Below, one piece after another: positions 39,752-47,676 of a stretch of 64,000 nucleotides of DNA (positions within the stretch are counted from its first letter, which is position 1; each line of letters starts with the position of its first letter). Source of the stretch: an uncultured Flavobacteriales bacterium (GTDB lineage: Bacteria; Bacteroidota; Bacteroidia; Flavobacteriales; JBLHRE01). Below the pieces are notes generated by a model. It saw only the letters and a list, made by a program, of their open reading frames with translations, did not search any database and had not been told where the DNA came from. Position numbers and translations under genes: made by a program. The stretch covers positions 17,339 to 81,338 of the forward strand of contig CAKZPI010000021.1 of NCBI GenBank assembly GCA_937139155.1. Reading direction: 5' to 3'.

Positions 39752-40669
39752 GTGAACTATGAACTAAAAATATCGGGTGCAATTGAAGGTAATGGCAAGA
39801 TTGATCTTGTTAGATTGGGAACTATTGCTGAAGGGATAAGCAAGATAGCTGAAGGCGCTCTTCAAATTAGGTTGAAAGGGGTCAGTCTTTCAAAAGGACG
39901 TAAGAAAGCGTCCTTGAAAAAATCGCTGCGTATTACCTTAAGTGGTTTAAAAAAAGGCAGCACGATTCTATGTTTAGAGTCTGAAAAATTCAAGGATACC
40001 CTTGATCATGTACAACTCGATATTTTTCGAAGTGAATCACAAGTTGATTTACAGAACGAGACACCAATTTCATTATTTGTTTCATCCTTTACTGAGATTT
40101 CAAAAAATAATGGAGCATCCGAATTACTTGATAAATCGCTATTAAGAGAACTTAAGAATTTCAGAAAGTCATTTATAGGAGAAAATGAGGTTTTTACCAT
40201 TTCCAATAAAGGCTCGTTTGATAGGTTAGAGCTTAGAAAAAAGGACTTTGATAAAATTCAAATCCTGGAAAAAGAAACCCCTGAACCTGAACCTATTATT
40301 TTGAATGGTATCGTAGAAGAATTAAAGTACAGCAAACTAAGGGTGAAAATTCTTACAAAAGACGGAGTGATTAATGCTTTTTTGTCTGACGATATTACTG
40401 CTGATCACATTTCACCATTTTGGGGCAAGGAAATAACCATTACCGGTGTTAACCATTTCAAATCTAACAAAACATCTGTTGTTGAAATTAAGCAGGTGCA
40501 CCCCCCTGAAGATTCTGACAATTACTTTTCTCGCAAGTCAAAAAAGTCATTTTCTGTTGAAGATCAACTCAAAGAACAGATAGACAGGAAATCGGGCAGA
40601 AAACTTTCTGAGATAGTCGGTAAATGGCCAGATGAAGATAGTTTTGAGGACCTCCTTAAAATGCTATGA
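39752..40669 (+). CDS. Putative long antitoxin partner of PIN toxin
   Basis: 305 aa. Soluble, beta-rich N-terminal region (KISGAIEGNGKIDLVRLGTI), a possible OB-like middle (IILNGIVEELKYSKLRVKIL), and a C-terminal tail IVGKWPDEDSFEDLLKML that looks like the toxin-binding end of small antitoxins. It overlaps the PIN gene by 4 bp (ATGA). Unusually long for an antitoxin; no DNA-binding motif recognised. The start at ATG 39752 is chosen because the upstream sequence is non-coding repeat. Confidence 0.6.
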   Translation: MNYELKISGAIEGNGKIDLVRLGTIAEGISKIAEGALQIRLKGVSLSKGRKKASLKKSLRITLSGLKKGSTILCLESEKFKDTLDHVQLDIFRSESQVDLQNETPISLFVSSFTEISKNNGASELLDKSLLRELKNFRKSFIGENEVFTISNKGSFDRLELRKKDFDKIQILEKETPEPEPIILNGIVEELKYSKLRVKILTKDGVINAFLSDDITADHISPFWGKEITITGVNHFKSNKTSVVEIKQVHPPEDSDNYFSRKSKKSFSVEDQLKEQIDRKSGRKLSEIVGKWPDEDSFEDLLKML

Positions 40670-41112
40670 GAAGATTTTTATTCGATACAAATATTTGTCT
40701 TGCAATTGTTAGAGGTCATGAAAGTTATTATTCCATTAATCAGGAATTAGAACTTGATTCGGAAGACTGCATTAACATTATATCTGTTGTGACCAAAGCA
40801 GAACTCCTTTCCTTAGGTAAAAGACGTGGATGGGGCTCTCCTAAACTGACCAAATTAAACAGGTTATTGGATAGGCTTTATATTATTGACATCAATAGTT
40901 CTGATCAACAATTAATAAAAGCCTACAGCAAAATAGACGCTTTTAGTCAAGGAAACCTTATTGAACGTCCTCTCAAGGGGTCATCTAGAAATATGGGTAA
41001 AAATGATTTATGGATTGCTGCTACTGCATATGTAGCAAACGCAGAATTGATAACGATGGATGGAGACTTTGACCATCTGAATTCTGAATTTTTAACGGTC
41101 CATAAATATTAA
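40666..41112 (+). CDS. PIN-domain (VapC-like) toxin
   Basis: 148 aa. The PIN acidic residues are visible: FDTNIC (Asp about 7), TKAELLSLG (Glu), GKNDLWIAATA (Asp) and MDGDFDHL (Asp). VapC-like enzymes are endoribonucleases. It is coupled to the 305-aa upstream gene, and the two are enclosed between two copies of the heptanucleotide-repeat region. Confidence 0.85.
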   Translation: MRRFLFDTNICLAIVRGHESYYSINQELELDSEDCINIISVVTKAELLSLGKRRGWGSPKLTKLNRLLDRLYIIDINSSDQQLIKAYSKIDAFSQGNLIERPLKGSSRNMGKNDLWIAATAYVANAELITMDGDFDHLNSEFLTVHKY

Positions 41113-41116
41113 GTGC

Positions 41117-41598
41117 CTCAACAGGAGTGACTGGTGACTAGTGACTGGTGACTGGAAATTTGCTAGAAATGTTCAGCTTTTCGTCAGTTTGGTGGGAATA
41201 GGGAATGGGGAATCGGCGGTTTGATTCAGACCGGAGGGTCAGAGGAATTGACCTTATTAGGAACTAGGTAATAGGAACTAGGTAATAGGAATCTTGAGGC
41301 TGGCAGAAATTCTTCGCCTAAGCATCTCAACCACTAAACGACTAAACGAATCAACAATTTCCATCAACCATAAACTCTCAACCATAAACTCTGAGTGACT
41401 GGAAATTTGCTATAAATATTCAGCTTTCCGTCAGTTGGGCGGGAGTAGGGATTAGGGAATGGGGAATCGGCCGTAGATTCAGACCGGAGGGTCAGGGGAT
41501 TGGTATTAGAAATTTTGACTCTGCCTGAAATTAATCATCTAAACGACTCAACAATTCCATCAACTCTCAACCCTCAACTCTCAACTATAAACTCTCCT
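41117..41598. repeat. Heptanucleotide-repeat region, right copy
   Basis: Block 1 (about 41117-41398) and block 2 (about 41397-41590) closely repeat the left copy, including GGCTGGCAGAAATTCTTCGC, AACTAGGTAATAGG repeats and the 3' phrase CTGCCTGAAATTAATCATC, but lack the unique insert and the (CAACTAT)n tract. It ends in (CTCAAC)-type repeats that run into the last codons of the M1 peptidase. Confidence 0.8.
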
Positions 41599-43459
41599 CA
41601 GCTTCTCCCCAGGCCAGTACTTCATCAATGGTTTGCCTGGAAACCGCATGGTATCCCGGACGGGCTTTTTGGTAAATTTCCAGGGCCCATTCTTTTCGTT
41701 CCGACTCTACCATGGCTTTGTAAAGTGGCGTAAGGAATTTCCGCCTTCCTACCTTAATCAAAAACGCCTTAGTGGCTGAGTCAGCAGGAGCGTAGTTGGC
41801 AGGTATTGTATGCTTGAACCATGCGCATAGAATTTCGCTATTTCCTGATTTTGTAAACCCAAAGGCTTCATCCAATTCCTCAAGTTTAGCTTTTGAAATG
41901 CCTTCGGGAATCAAATGAATGAAATGCAACCATTCGTGGGTTGTGTAATTTTTTGTTTTCAAATCTCCAGCTGGCTTGCCGTCTAACCATGCCTGAAAAT
42001 CAGCCTTAACCTGGTTAAACCTTTTAGGACTTGGAACCGGAATATTCGAAGGAATTCCTGGCTTATAAATCCATTTCCGCATGTTAACATCCTGGGCCAA
42101 CTTTAAGTCTCCTTCAAATAAATGCTTGTTCGCATACTCTACAAAGGCGTCGGTGGTCATGGTCTGAAAGGCATGGTTCGCAAAATAGGTACGCAAGAAA
42201 TCATCAAACTTCTTCCTTCCCACGGCTTCTTCCATGGCTCTAAGCAAGAAATAACCTTTCTCATAAGCTATATCCGTCATTCCATCGTCTGGGTTCCGGC
42301 CTTCCAAGTCCAGTTCCAGCTTTGTATCATTGCTGCTGGCCCCTAATTCTTCAATGGTATTCAGTAAATCCTGATACCCCAAAGCTTCCAGCATTTCAGC
42401 ATACTCTTTCCCATAAACGGCCTCCATAATCCTTCTTTCAAAGTAAACCGTGAAGCCTTCGTTTAACCAAAAATCATCCCATGTGGCATTGGTTACTAGG
42501 TTTCCAGACCAAGAATGGGCCAGTTCATGGGCTACCAAAGCCGTTAAACTTCGGTCGCCTGCAATAATGGTTGGGGTGCAGAAGGTCAGCCTTGGGTTTT
42601 CCATTCCCCCAAAAGGGAAAGAAGGGGGCAAAACAATCAAATCATACCGGTCCCAAGAATACCTTCCGTATAGTTCTTCGGCGGCTTTCAGCATTTCCTC
42701 CATTTCACCAAACTCATAAGCTGCCTCTTTCAATAGCCCAGGCTCTGCATAAACCCCTGTTCTAGGTCCTACAGACTCAAATTCAATATCTCCTACGGCA
42801 AGGGCCATTAAGTAGGCAGGAATGGCTTGTTTCATCTCAAAACGATAAACCCCATTGGCTGATTTCTCAGTTGGATTCTTGGCGCTCATCACGGCCATCA
42901 TCCCCTTCGGAACCTGTACATTGGCCTCGTAGGTAAAGCGAATACCCGGAGAATCTTGACAAGGAATCCAGGTTCTTGCTAAAATGGCTTGAGATTGGGT
43001 AAACAAGAAGGGGTATTTTCCGCCTGCGGTTTGACTGGGTTCAGCCCAAAACAAGGCCTTTGCATCCGGTGCCGAACGGTATTGAATGGCGATTTCTTTC
43101 GATTCTTCCTCCAAGGGAATCTCTAAGCCCTTGCCCATGAACTCCTTTTCTTTGCCTAGGGTGTACAAGGTTTCCTTTCCGTCAACCCAAACTTTTTCAA
43201 TCTCCAACCCATCCACGTCCAAGCGAATTTTATCCGCTTCAGGTGATTTTTGAATTTCATATCGTGCAATTCCCGAAATTTCTTCCTGTTTGAAATCAAC
43301 CTTAACGTCTAGGTTTAAGTGACTTGTAACCGCCTCGTTGGGCAGTGCAAAAGAATGGGGGTCATTGGGGTAGGTCTTCATGGTTTGAGTATCTTTCTTT
43401 TCAGGTTGACAAGCCATGAAAAAAAGGCTTAAAATGAGAAGGATGTTTAAAGCGCGCAT
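41585..43459 (-). CDS. M1 family aminopeptidase (lipoprotein)
   Basis: 624 aa from ATG 43459; the frame extends further upstream but the lipoprotein signal (LILSLFFMAC, Cys) begins here. Zinc motif HELAHSW with NEGFTVYFE downstream (HExxH-x18-E) and the GxMEN exopeptidase motif GGMEN are present. Leukotriene A4 hydrolase-like C-terminal helical domain. The product is an outer-membrane or periplasmic aminopeptidase. The last two codons and the stop lie inside the adjacent repeat region. Confidence 0.93.
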   Translation of the reverse strand: MRALNILLILSLFFMACQPEKKDTQTMKTYPNDPHSFALPNEAVTSHLNLDVKVDFKQEEISGIARYEIQKSPEADKIRLDVDGLEIEKVWVDGKETLYTLGKEKEFMGKGLEIPLEEESKEIAIQYRSAPDAKALFWAEPSQTAGGKYPFLFTQSQAILARTWIPCQDSPGIRFTYEANVQVPKGMMAVMSAKNPTEKSANGVYRFEMKQAIPAYLMALAVGDIEFESVGPRTGVYAEPGLLKEAAYEFGEMEEMLKAAEELYGRYSWDRYDLIVLPPSFPFGGMENPRLTFCTPTIIAGDRSLTALVAHELAHSWSGNLVTNATWDDFWLNEGFTVYFERRIMEAVYGKEYAEMLEALGYQDLLNTIEELGASSNDTKLELDLEGRNPDDGMTDIAYEKGYFLLRAMEEAVGRKKFDDFLRTYFANHAFQTMTTDAFVEYANKHLFEGDLKLAQDVNMRKWIYKPGIPSNIPVPSPKRFNQVKADFQAWLDGKPAGDLKTKNYTTHEWLHFIHLIPEGISKAKLEELDEAFGFTKSGNSEILCAWFKHTIPANYAPADSATKAFLIKVGRRKFLTPLYKAMVESERKEWALEIYQKARPGYHAVSRQTIDEVLAWGEAEESL

Positions 43460-43516
43460 GAGTTTTGAATTTATTTCGAAGTAAAAATCAATAGATTTGT
43501 TCACCTACCAAAAAGA

Positions 43517-43870
43517 ATGAGCATGAAATTTATCGTAAAGCTATTAATGACCGCCTTAGCTGTTTTGATTAGCGCCTATTTATTACCTGGTGTTGAGGTA
43601 GAAAGTTTCTTTTCAGCCCTTTTAGTAGCTGCCTTTCTGGCTTTGTTGAACACCTTACTTCGCCCCGTTTTAGTCATCCTTACCATTCCCATTACTTTTT
43701 TAACCCTCGGCCTGTTTTTATTGGTCATCAATGCGGTAATTGTAATGATGGTTGACGGAGTGGTGGATGGTTTCATGGTTCGAAATTTGGGCTGGGCCAT
43801 CCTTTTCTCTCTCATCCTTTCGCTTGTGGTTTCTATTTTCGAACAGTTTAACCGCAAAATGGAAGAATGA
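43517..43870 (+). CDS. PF04020-family (YvlD-type) membrane protein
   Basis: 117 aa with four hydrophobic segments (MTALAVLISAYLL; AAFLALLNTLLRPVLVIL; LGLFLLVINAVIV; GWAILFSLILSLVVSIF). The NTLLRPVLVILTIPITFLTLG segment is characteristic. The family is labelled phage holin 4_2 in databases but is a widespread chromosomal inner-membrane protein; its function is unknown. It overlaps the next gene by 4 bp. Confidence 0.9.
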   Translation: MSMKFIVKLLMTALAVLISAYLLPGVEVESFFSALLVAAFLALLNTLLRPVLVILTIPITFLTLGLFLLVINAVIVMMVDGVVDGFMVRNLGWAILFSLILSLVVSIFEQFNRKMEE

Positions 43871-45756
43871 TTCAAAAGCTTCGATTCTTCCTCTCTTGGG
43901 TCTTGGTTTTCGCTTTCGCGGGAAATCTTCTGGCCCAAGCCTCCTCAATTCAAGATCGATTTGAGTATAGAATTCATCTTGAAAGGGCTCATCAAGAAAT
44001 TCAAAGGGGCTTTTTTGACCTTGCTGAAGCTCAAATTGACACGGCTGAAGTTTTAATGCGAAGTGCATGGACGGCCCAAGAGCCACGACGTGCAGAAATT
44101 CATCGAATGAGGGCCTACCTGGGCTTCAAAGCTGGTGATCTTGAAAAGGCGCTGCTCCAAAATCAAAAAGCCATTCATCGGATTTCTAGGGATGTAGACC
44201 CCGATGATATCCACGTACTTCCTCAGGTTGGTTTTAACCGGTTTGATACCCTTTTGATGGGTCTTTTAATTGAGAAGTCAAAATACCTTGAGCATCAATC
44301 TGTTCAAGCTGTCCCCGATAAGGAAAGCCTGAGGTTAGCCGAAAGTTCTTGCCGAAGAGTGCTGGATATCTTGAAAGATCGACTCAAAAGAGGCTATTCA
44401 GACCAAAGCCCGAAACAAGATTTAAATCTCTTAAAGCAGGTGATGAATCGAGGGCTAAGCTTAATGAAATCCAGTGAACAGGCTGGTTTAGAGCCCGGGC
44501 TCGATTTCATCAACGATCTCTTGAACCACTATTATCCTCTGAGGAATGCTCTAGTTCTTAGATACTATCCAATTCAACCTTCCCCAAGCATTTCAGACAG
44601 CCTTTTTTCAGTGTTTAAAGGAAGCCTGAACCTGGTTAATGAATCAAGGGAAGACTACCACAATTGGCTGGATACTAGAGGTGGCGATAATTTGCAATCG
44701 GTGATTCTAAAAGAAAACATCCAAAACTATCATTCAGAATGGCTAGAAATCCTAAACCGTCTTAATAAACTAGATTCTGCATGGAAGGAGCATTATTACC
44801 CTGAAGCATTTACCGGTAGCTGCATACATGAAAATCTTAGATATGCCCAGATTCACACCAAGGATGAGTTTTGGTTTGTTTTTCAAAGTGTAGACACCCT
44901 GATTTTTTGGAAACATTCAAACTCCAAATTACGAGCTCAAACCCAGAAGCTGTTTCAAGCGGATCTAGAAGATAATCATGCTCTTGAATCCTTTCGTTTA
45001 TACTTAAGCATTCTGGGGCCGGCCCATTCTTTCCTTCATGATGAGGAGGTTGAAATTCTGCCCGACCATTGGTTTTTGAGCTTCCCGTTCCCCTTGTTGT
45101 ATGCCTCCATTGACCTAAGCCATCGCCCTTTATTTGGCCAAAATACTAGATCCAAGATTGCCTATCACCCCATAGATTTTTGCAAGGCTCCTGAAGATGG
45201 GGTAAGGTTAACTGAAGCTTTCGCGGAAGAGGACTCTTGTGTAATGGCTGACCCGGATTTTCTATGGATTAAGCCCAAGGTGCATGAGGAAATTAAAGGC
45301 GGAAACACCCACGGTCATGGAATCTATAGCGTATCCAAACCATTGCCCGTTTTTCAGGTAGCAAGGGCAAAGCGGAAGGGCATGCCCATGCGGCTATTAA
45401 CCAGCCCAATGCCGGCAATCAATGATTATGAATTTCTTTTTTATGATTTAAGCCTGGAAATGGCTGGGGTTCAATCGCGGTATTATTATCCAAACCAAGC
45501 CTGCTTTGTAGAGCTTAATGAAGCCAAAGCCTATTTCAAAAACCTGGAAAAGGGCTTAGGCAAGCGGGTGTCTATGGAAAAGGTTTATGCATCGACGGAA
45601 AACCAAGAGGTATTAAAGGCCATGCATCATGTGGTTCGAGGAAATGATTTGCCCTTGAGAAGACCCTTAGCAGGTTTTGGGAAGTTCACCTTTTGGTTGG
45701 GGCTTTCGGTATTGGCTTTGGTTCTTCTTTGGTGGTTGTACCGAAAATTAATCTAA
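43867..45756 (+). CDS. TPR/CHAT-like secreted or membrane-anchored protein
   Basis: 629 aa. Signal peptide (FLSWVLVFAFAGNLLAQ); TPR-like helices over residues about 30-230; then a region resembling a CHAT (caspase-like) domain, with EILPDHWFLSFPFPLLYAS; and a C-terminal membrane span (FWLGLSVLALVLLWWLY). The usual CHAT His (HxxxHG) and Cys (SAC) motifs are not evident; THGHGIYSVSKPL is the nearest. Its 3' end overlaps ispG on the other strand by 9 bp. Confidence 0.6.
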   Translation: MIQKLRFFLSWVLVFAFAGNLLAQASSIQDRFEYRIHLERAHQEIQRGFFDLAEAQIDTAEVLMRSAWTAQEPRRAEIHRMRAYLGFKAGDLEKALLQNQKAIHRISRDVDPDDIHVLPQVGFNRFDTLLMGLLIEKSKYLEHQSVQAVPDKESLRLAESSCRRVLDILKDRLKRGYSDQSPKQDLNLLKQVMNRGLSLMKSSEQAGLEPGLDFINDLLNHYYPLRNALVLRYYPIQPSPSISDSLFSVFKGSLNLVNESREDYHNWLDTRGGDNLQSVILKENIQNYHSEWLEILNRLNKLDSAWKEHYYPEAFTGSCIHENLRYAQIHTKDEFWFVFQSVDTLIFWKHSNSKLRAQTQKLFQADLEDNHALESFRLYLSILGPAHSFLHDEEVEILPDHWFLSFPFPLLYASIDLSHRPLFGQNTRSKIAYHPIDFCKAPEDGVRLTEAFAEEDSCVMADPDFLWIKPKVHEEIKGGNTHGHGIYSVSKPLPVFQVARAKRKGMPMRLLTSPMPAINDYEFLFYDLSLEMAGVQSRYYYPNQACFVELNEAKAYFKNLEKGLGKRVSMEKVYASTENQEVLKAMHHVVRGNDLPLRRPLAGFGKFTFWLGLSVLALVLLWWLYRKLI

Positions 45757-47667
45757 GACCTTTTCAGGCTCAACCCAGTCTCCATATTCCTTGATCAACT
45801 CAATCAATTCGTCTACCGCTTCCTCAGAAGGAATGTTTCTTTTTACAACTTCTTTTTCCTTGTAAAGAGTGATTTTTCCAACCCCGGTTCCCACGTAGCC
45901 GTAATCGGCATCAGCCATTTCACCCGGACCATTCACAATGCAGCCCATGATTCCAATTTTAACCCCTTTCAGATGGTGGGTGACCCTTCTGATTTTCGCG
46001 GTGGTTTCTTGAAGATCAAACAAGGTTCTTCCGCAAGATGGACAAGAAATGTACTCGGTTTTGGAAATCCGAACCCTGGTGGCTTGTAAAATTCCAAATG
46101 AAATTTGATTGGTGGCCCTAAGGTCTGAAGAGTTTCCTTTAAGCCAAACTCCATCTCCAAACCCATCAAGCAGGGCCGATCCGAAATCGGTAGAGGCATA
46201 GAGTTGGGTTTCCTCAAGTGAGAAGTCGGCATAATTCCCTTCCAAAATGATCGGGTTTTGAATGCCTTGGCCCCTAAGTTCATCCATCCAAGACTTAGCC
46301 ATGCCAATGTTTTGGTTTATGCTCAAAACAATTACCCATTCCGGGTGGTTTTCCAATGTCTTGGGAAGGCGTTCTTCCGCCGAAAGGCGAAGGAATTTAG
46401 GCCCAGAAAAGGCTTGGTGGCTTGTAAAATTTTCGAGGTTGAAAACTGGGTAATGTTGAGGTTTCGGATTAAAAGCCTCTGCATCCACCAAGATTCCTAA
46501 TTGCCCGGGAATTTCAAAGTTGATCTGTTTTCTTCCTAAATAGATGAAGTCGGCAGCAATATCGGCTTGATTCCACTTGTCTAAAGGAATGGAGTATTGA
46601 TGCCCAAGTGGGAAAAAGCTACTGGGTTTGATTTCAGGCTTATCCGAAAGATCGGCAAGAACTACTGGGGCTTCTTTTCCTCCAATATTAAGCAGGGTAA
46701 AAGATTCAGAACGCTTATAATCAAAGGGGGAATAGGTTATAAAGGACTCTTTCTGGGGTTTTGGCTTGGAAAGGTCTACATACCTTTTCACCAGGTCTTT
46801 GGCCACTGGAATCTCAGCCTCAGGAGGCTCGGTTAGGGAGACCCTTACCGTATCCCCAAGTCCGTCTTCCAAAAGGGTTCCAATGCCAACTGCCGATTTT
46901 ATCCTTCCATCTTCTCCGTCGCCCGCTTCAGTAACCCCAAGGTGAAGCGGATAATTCATACCCTCTGCCTTCATGGTTGCAACAAGAAGTCGATAGGCTT
47001 GAACCATTACCTGAGTATTTGAAGCCTTCATGCTCAAGATAAGCTCGTGGTAATCAAGGTCTCTACAAATCCGCACAAACTCCATGGCCGACTCAACCAT
47101 ACCGTGGGGGGTGTCACCGTAGCGACTCATAATTCGGTCAGAAAGAGAGCCATGGTTGGTGCCAATGCGCATGGCGGTACCATGTTCTTTGCAAATTTCA
47201 ACCAGGGGAGTAAACCTTTCCCGAATTCGATCTAGTTCCGCCTGGTAGGTTTCATCGTTGTATTCAATATTTGCAAACTTCTTCTTGTCTGCGTAATTGC
47301 CAGGGTTTACCCGAACCTTTTCCACAATTCTGGCGGCAATTTCAGCAGCGTTTGGGGTGAAGTGAATATCGGCCACCAAGGGGGTTGAATAACCTCTTTC
47401 TCTCAAGCCCTCCTTGATGATTTTCAGGTTTTCTGCCTCTTTTTTACTGGGAGCCGTAATTCTGACCAGTTCACAGCCCGCCTCAATCATTCGTATGGAT
47501 TCAGCAATGGTGGCTTCGGTGTCCATGGTGTCTGTTGTGGTCATACTTTGAACCCGAATAGGGTTGTCTCCGCCAATGCCCACTTCACCTACTCGAACCT
47601 CACGGGTTTTCCAACGCACGTACGATTTTCCTGAAGGCCTAAAATCTGGAAGTCTGCTAAAATCCAT
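45748..47667 (-). CDS. ispG: 4-hydroxy-3-methylbut-2-en-1-yl diphosphate synthase (large form)
   Basis: 639 aa, the large IspG form with an extra domain between the TIM barrel and the 4Fe-4S domain, as in Bacteroidota, Chlamydiae and plants. TIM barrel: NPIRVQSMTTTDT, VADIHFTPNAA, RVNPGNYAD. Insert about residues 290-530. Cluster ligands: CPSC near 541 and GCIVNGPGEMADADYGYVG near 576. It converts MEcPP to HMBPP in the MEP isoprenoid pathway. Confidence 0.96.
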   Translation of the reverse strand: MDFSRLPDFRPSGKSYVRWKTREVRVGEVGIGGDNPIRVQSMTTTDTMDTEATIAESIRMIEAGCELVRITAPSKKEAENLKIIKEGLRERGYSTPLVADIHFTPNAAEIAARIVEKVRVNPGNYADKKKFANIEYNDETYQAELDRIRERFTPLVEICKEHGTAMRIGTNHGSLSDRIMSRYGDTPHGMVESAMEFVRICRDLDYHELILSMKASNTQVMVQAYRLLVATMKAEGMNYPLHLGVTEAGDGEDGRIKSAVGIGTLLEDGLGDTVRVSLTEPPEAEIPVAKDLVKRYVDLSKPKPQKESFITYSPFDYKRSESFTLLNIGGKEAPVVLADLSDKPEIKPSSFFPLGHQYSIPLDKWNQADIAADFIYLGRKQINFEIPGQLGILVDAEAFNPKPQHYPVFNLENFTSHQAFSGPKFLRLSAEERLPKTLENHPEWVIVLSINQNIGMAKSWMDELRGQGIQNPIILEGNYADFSLEETQLYASTDFGSALLDGFGDGVWLKGNSSDLRATNQISFGILQATRVRISKTEYISCPSCGRTLFDLQETTAKIRRVTHHLKGVKIGIMGCIVNGPGEMADADYGYVGTGVGKITLYKEKEVVKRNIPSEEAVDELIELIKEYGDWVEPEKVLD

Positions 47668-47676
47668 TCAAATTTC

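Noticed and set aside
38941..41598. CRISPR array
   Set aside because: Repeats are 7-bp units and long diverged blocks without constant repeats and unique spacers; no cas genes are near.
43517..43870. Phage holin as sign of a second prophage
   Set aside because: The PF04020 family is a common chromosomal membrane protein despite its name; neighbours are chromosomal.
43576..44086. Minus-strand frames opposite the PF04020 and CHAT-like genes
   Set aside because: Low-complexity basic translations, complementary to real genes.
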